From: an uncultured bacterium
Lineage (GTDB): Bacteria > Bacteroidota > Bacteroidia > Bacteroidales > Bacteroidaceae
Direction: 5' to 3'
Assembly: GCA_945829115.1 (NCBI GenBank)
Contig: CALZTP010000002.1
Coordinates: forward strand, 1 to 64,000
DNA length: 64,000 nucleotides
Shown: positions 1-8,777 of the stretch, piece after piece
How positions within the stretch are numbered: the stretch's first letter is position 1
Layout of the letters: each line of letters opens with the position of its first letter
Program-made: the position numbers and the translations under genes
The notes under the pieces: generated by a model
The model's input: the letters and a program-made list of their open reading frames with translations, nothing else
What the model was told of the DNA's origin: nothing
The model's database searches: none

Positions 1-2
1 CC

Positions 3-59
3 GGCAGTGACTCTGGTGGTGGCAGCGTGAACCCTGGAACTGGTGACATGGAGCCGTAA
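3..59 (+). CDS. 3' end of an upstream CDS (partial), Gly/Ser/Asp-rich C-terminus ...GSDSGGGSVNPGTGDMEP*
   Basis: Frame 3 is open from the window edge to TAA at 57-59; short and low complexity. Confidence 0.4.
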   Translation, partial: GSDSGGGSVNPGTGDMEP

Positions 60-97
60 ACAATAAACCGTGGGGCGTAACCAATAAACCGTGGGGC
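56..97. repeat. 2 x 21 bp tandem repeat GTAA(A/C)CAATAAACCGTGGGGC
   Basis: Read directly: 56-76 and 77-97. Confidence 0.9.
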
Positions 98-200
98 GAC
101 GTTTACAATCTGTTCATCAGGGAAATGTTAACTTGTTACCCGTTAACTTGGTGTTTTTGTTCTGAATGAGAATCCTTTGTGGGTTATTCACTCTCAGCGG

Positions 201-255
201 GGGTCAGAGGGACAGGTCTGTTCCGCTAAACCTTTTCTACCAGTCTCTCTGACCC
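201..255. other. Long-stem hairpin (13-bp stem, about 29-nt loop)
   Basis: GGGTCAGAGGGAC ... GTCTCTCTGACCC inverted repeat, one G-T wobble. Confidence 0.65.
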
Positions 256-334
256 TCCAATCGCTCCGAGCCCTTTTTTTATAATTCTTATCTAAACTCA
301 ACGTTGTTAACGTAGTCGTGTTAAGCACCCAGAG

Positions 335-1402
335 TTAGGGTTGATAGTATTTCTTATACCACTCTGCGAAAGCACGAAGTCCATCTCTTAGAGAGGTGGA
401 AGGCTTGAAGCCGAAGTCCTGCTCCAGTGGCGTTGTGTCGGCAAAGGTTACAGGGACATCACCAGGCTGCATTGGAACGAGCTCCTTATGAGCCTCGAAA
501 TCATAATCAGCAGGCAGCACCTTGGCAGCAATGAGCTCCTCTTGAAGAATTGTTACGAAGTCAAGGAGGTTCTCCGGACTGTTGTTACCGATGTTATACA
601 CCTTGTAAGGCGGTATTGGCAATCCATCCTCACCATTCTCCTTCTCTGGCGCATGCTGCATGATGCGCACCACACCCTCCACGATGTCATCAACATATGT
701 GAAGTCACGCTTGCAGTGACCGTAGTTGAAGATCTTTATTGTCTCACCCTTCACCAGTTTATTCGTGAATCCGAAGTACGCCATATCAGGACGCCCCGCA
801 GGACCATAGACAGTGAAGAATCGGAGACCTGTTGACGGGATGTTATAAAGCTTCGAATAAGCATGAGCCATCAGCTCATTACTCTTCTTCGTGGCAGCAT
901 AAAGCGACACAGGGTTATCAACCTTATCGTCTGTGGAATAAGGCACCTTCTTATTTGAGCCATACACAGAAGAAGAGGAAGCATAGACAAGATGCTCCAC
1001 CTCATGATGTCGACATGCCTCAAGAATGTTATAGAACCCAATGAGGTTCGACTCGATATACGACCCAGGGTTCGTGATGGAATATCGCACACCCGCCTGA
1101 GCAGCAAGGTTCACAACCACAGAGAAATTCTCTTCCGCAAAGAGTTTGTCGATGACTTCTTTGTCAGCAAGGTTCGCCTTTACGAAACGCCAGTTACGTT
1201 CAAGACTCTCAATCTCTTTCAGACGCTCATGTTTTATGTTGACATCATAATAGTCGGTTATCGAGTCTAAACCAACAACACGAATATCCTCTACATCATG
1301 GAACAAACGCTTTACAAGGTTTGAACCAATAAAACCCGCAGCACCAGTAACGAGTACTGTCTTTCCGTTCAGTGAAACATTATTCTGTACCATATTTCTC
1401 AC
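335..1402 (-). CDS. NAD-dependent epimerase, UDP-glucuronate 4-epimerase-like (extended SDR)
   Basis: TGAAGFIGSNLVKRL Rossmann motif; SVYGSN and YAATKKSNE catalytic region; 23-bp overlap with the upstream gene. Confidence 0.85.
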   Translation of the reverse strand: MRNMVQNNVSLNGKTVLVTGAAGFIGSNLVKRLFHDVEDIRVVGLDSITDYYDVNIKHERLKEIESLERNWRFVKANLADKEVIDKLFAEENFSVVVNLAAQAGVRYSITNPGSYIESNLIGFYNILEACRHHEVEHLVYASSSSVYGSNKKVPYSTDDKVDNPVSLYAATKKSNELMAHAYSKLYNIPSTGLRFFTVYGPAGRPDMAYFGFTNKLVKGETIKIFNYGHCKRDFTYVDDIVEGVVRIMQHAPEKENGEDGLPIPPYKVYNIGNNSPENLLDFVTILQEELIAAKVLPADYDFEAHKELVPMQPGDVPVTFADTTPLEQDFGFKPSTSLRDGLRAFAEWYKKYYQP

Positions 1403-2129
1403 ACGCTTCTTTATAAGTATCTAAACTTCCAATATCAAATCTAAGGTTCTCACCAGTGCCAGCCATCTTCCATGCATGCATTGTTGTATGCTCACAAAGG
1501 TAATGAGCAAGATTCCCAGGAGCATCCTTTCCACAACCATTTTCTACCGACCTGAGCACAAGGTCGAGATCTTTCTTCAGGTAGATATAGAACGGAGGCA
1601 CAGCCCATGTGCTCTTTGGGTTCTGTGGTTTCTCCTCCATGTTCAGCACACGATTATTCTCATCAAGAACAACAACCCCCGTTCTCTGCAGCTTTGCCAA
1701 TTCCTTTTGCTCGTGACACATTATGCAAGAACTGCCCTTCTCCTTCGCAAACTTCACGAAATCAGCAAAAGAGAAGAAAAGGAGGTTGTCGGCAGCCACC
1801 ACCAACATATCGTCATCAATCTTCAGCTTGTCTATTGCATATAGAAGGTCACAAACAGCACCAAGACGAGTGTCGTTCGTTTCCGTGCCATCGTCAACAA
1901 TGGTCACCTTCTTCTGATAAGAGAGACTCTTCGCCCACTCTTCGAAGATACCAGCGAATTTATGATTCGTGATGATGATATGCTCATCAATCTCTGGAAT
2001 GGCGTCTATATCGTCTAACATCCTCCCAAGAATGGTCGATTCTCCAATCTTGAGAAGAGGCTTGGGAAAATTCTTTGTCAACTCCCCCAATCGTGTGGCA
2101 TATCCTGCCGCTATAACTATATTCTTCAT
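1380..2129 (-). CDS. Sugar-1-phosphate nucleotidyltransferase
   Basis: N-terminal AAGYATRLGELTKNFPKPLLKIG and central VVAADNLLFF metal-binding region. Confidence 0.85.
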   Translation of the reverse strand: MKNIVIAAGYATRLGELTKNFPKPLLKIGESTILGRMLDDIDAIPEIDEHIIITNHKFAGIFEEWAKSLSYQKKVTIVDDGTETNDTRLGAVCDLLYAIDKLKIDDDMLVVAADNLLFFSFADFVKFAKEKGSSCIMCHEQKELAKLQRTGVVVLDENNRVLNMEEKPQNPKSTWAVPPFYIYLKKDLDLVLRSVENGCGKDAPGNLAHYLCEHTTMHAWKMAGTGENLRFDIGSLDTYKEACEKYGTE

Positions 2130-2230
2130 AATTTCTTTTTTAGGATTACAGTTTTTTCTGATTTACCAGATGTTTCTTTCATTCAGCAGAATCAGTGGCA
2201 TCCGTAATCATTATAATATCAGCAATCTCA

Positions 2231-3382
2231 CTAATCAGAATCAACAAACCTCGCACCATCATCTGGCTTAACCCAGAACACCTTAAAGGTCTCAGAATAT
2301 TCTGGATATTCAGAGAGGTATTTCTCTGTCAATTCCTTCTCGATAGAATCTTTATAAAGAGGGTCCACCAATGCAATCACAGCCCCCTTGAAGCCAGCAC
2401 CAGAGAAGCGCCCACCATAAACGCCCTGCAACGGACGCATGATGTTATAAATCGAGATCAGTTCTGGAGACCCACATTGATAGTTATGAATAGACGACTC
2501 ACAAGAGTCAAACGACAATTTCCCGAAAAGCTGCAGGTTTCCACTCTCCCAAGCCGTAACACCCTGACGCACACGTCTATATTCCGAGTAGAAATGCTCC
2601 GCCCTCCGAGCAAATCGCAATGGCATCATGTCTCGAGTCTTGTCGAAGGTCACCTTTGGAATGTCTCGAAGGAATGTCTTGTCGAACGTTCTCAATGGCT
2701 GGTCTTGATAAGCAAGCATATTCCATGCAGCCGTCTTGCACTCGAACACACGAAGGTTGTAGTCGGAGTTCACCAAAGAGCGAGTCAGTCCGCTGAAGAA
2801 AATACCTATCTCAAACTCCGGCATCCGAGGGTTCCGCTTTATGATGCGCCATTCGTTGCTGTCGCAATCAAGGAACAACAAGCCATCTTTCTTTCCAAGA
2901 GCTATGCACGACTGGTCGAGAATACCGTTGTTCAAACCAATGTACTCTCGCTCCGCCTCCGAAGCGATCTGCACCACCTCAAACGGCTGGAGGCTTATGC
3001 CATTAGCCTTGGTGAATGCCATCACGTATGCAATCAGCACAGCAGCTGAGGAACTGAGTCCGCCCACAGGCAGAGAGCCTTTTATCTCTCCCTCGATTCC
3101 CTTCGTAAGGTTAAACCTCTTTTTCAGAGCGTACTTCGCACCACGGGCATAGTCACCCCAATGCCTCTCTCTCACCTCCGAGCGCTTAGCAAGGTCAAAC
3201 TCCACCTCACCCTCGAAAGAGAGCGACGACAGCTTCACCTTTGAGTCGTCACGCACGTTAAACCACAGGTCAATGCCTTTGTCGATAGCAAATCCCGTCA
3301 CCAGTCCATGCTGATGGTCGACATGAGCTCCCAGTGGACACACGCGATAAGGGGAGAAAATGTGATATTGATAGTCTTTCAT
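2231..3382 (-). CDS. GHMP-family sugar kinase, galacturonokinase/galactokinase-like
   Basis: SPYRVCPLGAHVDHQHG, PVGGLSSSAAV, YIGLNNGILDQSCIALG and GGRFSGAGFKG motifs; resembles plant galacturonokinase by recall. Confidence 0.8.
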   Translation of the reverse strand: MKDYQYHIFSPYRVCPLGAHVDHQHGLVTGFAIDKGIDLWFNVRDDSKVKLSSLSFEGEVEFDLAKRSEVRERHWGDYARGAKYALKKRFNLTKGIEGEIKGSLPVGGLSSSAAVLIAYVMAFTKANGISLQPFEVVQIASEAEREYIGLNNGILDQSCIALGKKDGLLFLDCDSNEWRIIKRNPRMPEFEIGIFFSGLTRSLVNSDYNLRVFECKTAAWNMLAYQDQPLRTFDKTFLRDIPKVTFDKTRDMMPLRFARRAEHFYSEYRRVRQGVTAWESGNLQLFGKLSFDSCESSIHNYQCGSPELISIYNIMRPLQGVYGGRFSGAGFKGAVIALVDPLYKDSIEKELTEKYLSEYPEYSETFKVFWVKPDDGARFVDSD

Positions 3383-3479
3383 TACTTTGTTTTGATCTGT
3401 ATCTTTTGAAAATCTTTAAGGTATCAGCAACACCTATCAGCCTTTGTCAGTGGTGTTGGAGTTCTGGGGTGTGTTTTTT

Positions 3480-4562
3480 TTAATTGATCTTCACTTTCTC
3501 TACTGGCTGCTTCTTCACTTTGTCGAGAGGGAAGGACTGATGCTTCACCTTGGAGAAGTTGATCTCGGAGAGGTCGAAGAAGCGGATGGTGGAGTTGTGC
3601 ATGGTTCGATAGTAGATGCGGAGATGAGAGAGGTCGGTGGCTACCGTCCATTGTGTGGCACTTGGAATATCAGGAACTGCCATACCCTCAGCGAATTGAA
3701 TTCCTGTTGGGATGTCGAAATTGTTGAGGATATGGAAAGCCTGCTCAATGGTTTTCTCTGTGCTCTCTAACCGTGGTGCTGCTGCTTGGAAGAAAGCGGC
3801 ACGAATGAATCGAGACGGTGGAGTCATGTCTCCCGGGATGCCATGCATGCCACTGCCACCTCCGAATGCCTGTAGTCTCATCTCCCCAATCTTATTGTTT
3901 CTCACCGCTCCCGTGCGGAGGTTCACAAAGTTGTTGAGGTTTGTGAGATGCCAGTCGAAGGAAGGAGAGTTGGCAAGAACCCCTAATTTATTCTCGTAGA
4001 ACACCATCTTCTTATCGATGATTTCGAGAACCACCTGCCTCCCCCCACGCTCTGTGAATCGCCAATGAACGGTAGAGCCACGAGGGTCTATGGCCACCAC
4101 ACGAACATCGTCTAAGGCATTCTTCACATCGTCTATCGTCTTACACCTTCCAAGGACGAAGGAAACGAGTTGGAGGTCGCTGAGAGTTTTGTCGTTCTCA
4201 TCCTCATCGTATTCAACATACTCCCCATAGTCAGGGAAGTAGAAGAGCCCTGCGGCAAGTCCTGCCTCATTGATACCCTCCATAACAAACTCCGCCTGCT
4301 GAACAGCGAGTCCCACATAGCCGTATTTCGCCTTGAACTCCATGCCGTTCTTCGTGCCCTTTGGAGTATAGGACTGCTGAGTGAAGCCCCTTGGCACGAT
4401 GGTGTATCTGCTCTCCAGGTCTTCCCCAGCCCACTCGATTGTTCTTGCCGTGACGGTTTGTCCAGAAACCGTCTTCAGTGTGATTCCTGTGCATGCCTTG
4501 CTCTTCTGCGGCACTGCGAAAGCAAAGAATACTGCCAATGCTGTTAGTAAAAATCCTTTCAT
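3480..4562 (-). CDS. Secreted linear amide C-N hydrolase (choloylglycine hydrolase / penicillin V acylase family)
   Basis: Signal peptide followed by CTGITLKTVSGQTVTARTIEWAGE, the Ntn-hydrolase Cys nucleophile motif. Confidence 0.85.
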   Translation of the reverse strand: MKGFLLTALAVFFAFAVPQKSKACTGITLKTVSGQTVTARTIEWAGEDLESRYTIVPRGFTQQSYTPKGTKNGMEFKAKYGYVGLAVQQAEFVMEGINEAGLAAGLFYFPDYGEYVEYDEDENDKTLSDLQLVSFVLGRCKTIDDVKNALDDVRVVAIDPRGSTVHWRFTERGGRQVVLEIIDKKMVFYENKLGVLANSPSFDWHLTNLNNFVNLRTGAVRNNKIGEMRLQAFGGGSGMHGIPGDMTPPSRFIRAAFFQAAAPRLESTEKTIEQAFHILNNFDIPTGIQFAEGMAVPDIPSATQWTVATDLSHLRIYYRTMHNSTIRFFDLSEINFSKVKHQSFPLDKVKKQPVEKVKIN

Positions 4563-4659
4563 CTTTTTTCCTCCTAAAAATTAAGTTTAACAATAAAGAG
4601 AAAAAAGGAGACAAAGGGAAGAGAAGGTCTCACCGCCCATGCCACCTTTTATCTACTTG

Positions 4660-4667
4660 CAAATTTA
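4660..4667 (-). promoter_or_regulatory. Bacteroidetes -7 box (TAnnTTTG on minus strand) for the choloylglycine hydrolase-like gene
   Basis: CAAATTTA on plus; CAAA at 4688-4691 as -33 element, 20-nt spacing. Confidence 0.6.
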
Positions 4668-4906
4668 ATGCTTTTTGCTTTCAGTTCAAAATTTTTCTCT
4701 TTGTTTTGAAGATTATTACAGTTTTTTCACGGAAGGAAAGAGATGAAGGAATCAACCTTGACCTTGACTGTGGATGCATAACACGACAACAAAGACAACG
4801 TAAGACAACCTTAACATGACAAGGTATTGTCTTTCAGCCAGAACGAGAATTGACCTTGACATTACCGTTGAGTGTTATCTGTTTGAAATCAGGAATACCA
4901 AGGGCC

Positions 4907-5356
4907 TTATGAAAGGAGACGCTTTACTACCTCAGAGATTGTTTTGCCGTCTGCTTTTCCCGCCAGCTGTTTATTGGCAGCACCCATCACCTTTCCCATC
5001 TCCTTCATGGAAGAAGCACCTGTTTCGGCAATGATTGCCTTTACCACCTCCTCTATCTCCTCTACGGAAAGAGGTTTTGGGAGATAAGACTCGATGACAG
5101 CCACCTGTGCAAGCTCTGCCTCTGCAAGATCTTGACGGTTCTGAGAGATATAAAGGTCTGCAGAGTCGTGCCCCTGCTTTGCTAATTTCTGCAAGATTTT
5201 CAAGGCAGCAGCATCATCGAGAGAATCGTTCGCTCCAGGAGCTGTCTTTGCCTCTATGAATACCTTTTTGATGTTTCGGAGAGCCTCAAGGCGCACTTTC
5301 TCCTTTGCCTTCATGGCAGCAACAATATCTTTGCTGACAGTATCGAATAATGCCAT
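4907..5356 (-). CDS. GatB/YqeY domain protein
   Basis: MALFDTVSKDIVAAMKAKEKVRLEALRNIKK and C-terminal MGKVMGAANKQLAGKADGKTISEVVK. Confidence 0.85.
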   Translation of the reverse strand: MALFDTVSKDIVAAMKAKEKVRLEALRNIKKVFIEAKTAPGANDSLDDAAALKILQKLAKQGHDSADLYISQNRQDLAEAELAQVAVIESYLPKPLSVEEIEEVVKAIIAETGASSMKEMGKVMGAANKQLAGKADGKTISEVVKRLLS

Positions 5357-5387
5357 AGTTGTTTTCGTTTAATGAAAAAAAAAGAGA

Positions 5388-6449
5388 TTAGAATTTCACG
5401 AGAATACGGAACACCTGTGCAGGAGCGGCAGCCCATTCCTTCATGATGTCGATGGCAGTCTCCGGAGTTGCTATTCCAGAGATGAAGCGCTCCATTGGAA
5501 CCTCTGTCTTCTCCAGGTATCGCATAACGGCACGGAAGTCGCTTGGGTTAGCATTTCGAGAGCCACGGATGTCGAGCTCTTTCTGCACGAAATATTTTGT
5601 CTCGAACTCAACAGGGTTCTTTGAATAGCCTATGCAAACGACACGACCTGTGAAAGAAACCGCATTGATGGCAGTTACGTAAGTGACAGGAGCACCTACC
5701 GCCTCCACGACACAGTCAGCACCATAGCCATCGGTATATTCCATTACCTTCTCAACAACATTCTCCTCAGCAGAGTTGATGCCGTATTTTGCTCCCAGCT
5801 CCTTTGCGATGGCAAGCTTCTCTTCGCTGAGGTCAACGGCTATAACAACAGCACCACGTTGTACGGCACGAACGACAGCACCAAGACCAACCATTCCGCA
5901 ACCGAAGACGAGGACAGTATCGATATCGGTCACCTGACCACGGTCAACGGCATGGAAGCCAACAGACATTGGTTCGATGAGAGCACTGTCGCGAGTGGAG
6001 ATGCCCTTTACCGGGATTATTTTCTGCCAAGGGAGAGCAATATACTCACGCATGGCACCATCTCGCTGAACTCCAAGCGTTTCGTTATGCTGACAAGCAT
6101 TCACACGCCCGTTGCGACAAGCAGCACACTGTCCGCAGTTTGTGTAAGGGTTTACCGTTACCACCATTCCCGGTTTCAGTGTCTCTGGGCATCCCTCTCC
6201 GACAGTCTCTATGACTGCTCCTATCTCATGTCCTGGGATTACGTTTTCTTTCGCCATGGCATTACGGCCGAGGAATGTGTTCAGGTCAGAGCCACAGAAT
6301 CCGACATACTCCAACTTCAGGAGTACCTCTCCTGCCTTCGCCTCTGGTTTTGGCAGGTCAACCACAGTCATCTGCTGTGGTGCAGGAATTGTTATTGCTT
6401 TCATTGCTATTGTATTTTTTTCTTTTAGGCAAGGAATGAAGATTCTCAC
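5388..6449 (-). CDS. Zinc-dependent medium-chain dehydrogenase (candidate L-galactonate 5-dehydrogenase)
   Basis: GFCGSDLNTFLG, GHEIGAVIE, NPYTNCGQCAACRNGRVNAC zinc motif; start may be internal (MKAITIPAPQQM); neighbourhood supports substrate. Confidence 0.8.
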   Translation of the reverse strand: MRIFIPCLKEKNTIAMKAITIPAPQQMTVVDLPKPEAKAGEVLLKLEYVGFCGSDLNTFLGRNAMAKENVIPGHEIGAVIETVGEGCPETLKPGMVVTVNPYTNCGQCAACRNGRVNACQHNETLGVQRDGAMREYIALPWQKIIPVKGISTRDSALIEPMSVGFHAVDRGQVTDIDTVLVFGCGMVGLGAVVRAVQRGAVVIAVDLSEEKLAIAKELGAKYGINSAEENVVEKVMEYTDGYGADCVVEAVGAPVTYVTAINAVSFTGRVVCIGYSKNPVEFETKYFVQKELDIRGSRNANPSDFRAVMRYLEKTEVPMERFISGIATPETAIDIMKEWAAAPAQVFRILVKF

Positions 6450-6499
6450 CTATGTTCTTTTAACGTTGAATATAAACAGGGGTGCGAGAGAGAGAAAGG

Positions 6500-7468
6500 C
6501 TATTCACTCATGTTTGGAATGTAGGGAAGCACAGGAAGAGAAGAGAAGCCATAGACTTTCTGAGCGTTCAAACCAAGCAGCTGGCGCTTCTCAAGGTCGG
6601 AGAGCTCTTCAGACTTCAGAATCCAGTCGTAGGACTGACGATAGGTGATGGCAGTGATGGTGCGCGGATAGTCGGACCCCCATAGCAGACGATCCATGCC
6701 CACCTCGTTGGCCGCCTCCCGGATTGCGGTTATGGCAGAAGGGTAAGGATAGTATTCATCGTTGAAGAGCCATGTTATTCCACCCATGTCGATATATACA
6801 TTCTCGTGACGAGCGAGACGAACCTGCTCCATCCAGTCAGGTCGAGTCACCATGCAGAAATGCCCTATTACAATCTTTAGCCTCGGGCATTCAGAGATGA
6901 TTTTCTCAACCTCCTCACACTGCACGGCACCATCGGCAAGCTCAATGCCGAGAATCATTCCGTTCTCCTCCATGAGATGATACATAGACATGAACTCCTC
7001 AGTGTCTATTCGTATGCGACCAGAGTCGTCTATGAGACGAGCCGCAGGAAGCTTTATTCCTTTGAAGCCACGACGAAGAAGCACCTGCGCCTCAATGAGG
7101 AAGCCTGGTTTTCTAAATTCACACATTCCATAGACAAAGAAACGATCTTGCCAGCGACGAGAGACATATTCAAGATAGTCGTTCTGAAGACCATCGATGA
7201 ACTCCTGAGTGACTACGGCACCCCCCACCTGCGCATAGTTCATGTTGGCAAGGAATTTCTCTGCCGAGTTGTGGTTGTCGTGCATCCAAGGGTTCATCAT
7301 CTGCACTTCGGTGCCAAGGAAGGAAGACCTTCCGTCAGGGAGCTGCTGAATGGGCTTTCCGTTCACAACGGTGTGCTGCCAGAGCCAGAGGTGGCTATGG
7401 GCATCGATTATGACAGGTGGGTTCCCACTTTTTAGATATCTTTCTCTGCAGTCTTTTTCTGATAACAT
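6500..7468 (-). CDS. Amidohydrolase family 2 (COG3618-like; candidate L-galactono-lactonase)
   Basis: IIDAHSHLWLW, GIKLPA, IVIGHF, LLWGSDYPR motifs. Confidence 0.8.
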   Translation of the reverse strand: MLSEKDCRERYLKSGNPPVIIDAHSHLWLWQHTVVNGKPIQQLPDGRSSFLGTEVQMMNPWMHDNHNSAEKFLANMNYAQVGGAVVTQEFIDGLQNDYLEYVSRRWQDRFFVYGMCEFRKPGFLIEAQVLLRRGFKGIKLPAARLIDDSGRIRIDTEEFMSMYHLMEENGMILGIELADGAVQCEEVEKIISECPRLKIVIGHFCMVTRPDWMEQVRLARHENVYIDMGGITWLFNDEYYPYPSAITAIREAANEVGMDRLLWGSDYPRTITAITYRQSYDWILKSEELSDLEKRQLLGLNAQKVYGFSSLPVLPYIPNMSE

Positions 7469-7573
7469 TTTTCTTCTTTATAACAGTTTTATGCCCTTAA
7501 AGGTGAGGCTTTTATAACGTCTGTTCAAGGTTTGAGCTTTTGCGGCATTCAGAATAGTGATTAGCACACCTGT

Positions 7574-8521
7574 TTAGGTGTTTGCCCAGCTGACACGCTT
7601 CTGATCGCCAATGATCTCCTGCACTTTCTTCACAAGATTCCAATCGATAGGCTCGTTGACGAATTCGATGTTCTTCAAGAGGTTCTCTGGACGTGTTGTA
7701 GAGAAGACGGTAGATGCCACACGAGGATTGCTACAAGAATATTGCATGGCGAGCTTCTCTATTGGGTAGCCCTGTGACTTGCAATATTCCGCTGCCTCAA
7801 CACATTTCTCCACCAATGGCTTTGGTGCAGGATGCCAAGCAGGTACGCCACGTTCTGTGAGAAGACCCATAGAGAACGGAGAAGCGTTTGTTACACCAAC
7901 GTTATTCTCTTCGAAGAAATCGAGGAAATCAGCTAATTTGTCGTCGTTGAGGCAGTAGTGGCAGAAAGAGAGTAGGCATTCGATGGTTCCTGCAGGAGTA
8001 TGCTCTACAATCCATTTCAGATTCTCCAACTGAAGGTCGGTTACTCCAACATGCTTCACGACCCCCTCCTCCTTCAGACGCAGGAGAGCAGGAAGCGTCT
8101 CGTTGGCAATCTTCTCGAGTCCGCCAGGAAGAGAAGCCTGGAACTCGATATCGTGGACGTAAAGGATATCTATGAAGTCGATGTTCAGACGCTCCATAGA
8201 CTCGTAGGCAGAGCGAGTGACACGGTCAGCAGAATAGTCCCAGGTGTTCACGCCATTTTCTCCATACCGCCCCACCTTTGTTGAGAGAATGAATTTCTCG
8301 TGCGGAATTTCCTTTAGTGCCTTTCCGAGCACAGTCTCTGCCTTGTAATGACCATAGTAAGGTGACACATCGATATAGTTTATTCCTGCATCGATGCCAG
8401 TGAATACAGCATCTATGCCACGATTTTCATCGAAAGAATGGAACACACCTCCGAGCGAAGATGCTCCGAAGCCTATTGTGGATACTTTCAGTCTTGTTTT
8501 TCCTAATGCTCTATATTCCAT
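7574..8521 (-). CDS. Aldo/keto reductase, L-galactose dehydrogenase-like
   Basis: ALGKTRLKVSTIGFGASSLGGVF, INYIDVSPYYGHYKAETVLGKAL, DFIDILYVHDIEF; resembles plant L-galactose dehydrogenase by recall. Confidence 0.85.
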   Translation of the reverse strand: MEYRALGKTRLKVSTIGFGASSLGGVFHSFDENRGIDAVFTGIDAGINYIDVSPYYGHYKAETVLGKALKEIPHEKFILSTKVGRYGENGVNTWDYSADRVTRSAYESMERLNIDFIDILYVHDIEFQASLPGGLEKIANETLPALLRLKEEGVVKHVGVTDLQLENLKWIVEHTPAGTIECLLSFCHYCLNDDKLADFLDFFEENNVGVTNASPFSMGLLTERGVPAWHPAPKPLVEKCVEAAEYCKSQGYPIEKLAMQYSCSNPRVASTVFSTTRPENLLKNIEFVNEPIDWNLVKKVQEIIGDQKRVSWANT

Positions 8522-8630
8522 AATAGTATGATTTAAGATGGTTTCTTTAATTTGGTTCTCGCAGAGAAGAAGAACACGTCTTTAGTATATAAAAAGAGGT
8601 TTTTCATTCTCGTTACACGTATATCATGTG

Positions 8631-8638
8631 CAAAATTA
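8631..8638 (-). promoter_or_regulatory. Putative -7 box for the 8521-5388 operon
   Basis: CAAAATTA on plus = TAATTTTG on minus. Confidence 0.45.
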
Positions 8639-8711
8639 ACAAAACTTACCTGCAAAACAATATAAAAGATGCTTTTTTTTGCATTTTTTTGTTTTTTTGC
8701 TTAAAAATTTG

Positions 8712-8719
8712 TACCTTTG
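8712..8719 (+). promoter_or_regulatory. Bacteroidetes -7 box TACCTTTG
   Basis: TACCTTTG with upstream TTTG at 8688-8691, 20-nt spacing; gene starts at 8778. Confidence 0.7.
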
Positions 8720-8777
8720 CAAAAATTTTTTCAAACACTAAAAGAAAACAACAATTATTTATCACTAAACAAAAGAA

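Noticed and set aside
2195-3049. 284-aa plus-strand ORF opposite the sugar kinase
   Set aside because: Fully antisense to a well-supported CDS; no recognisable motifs
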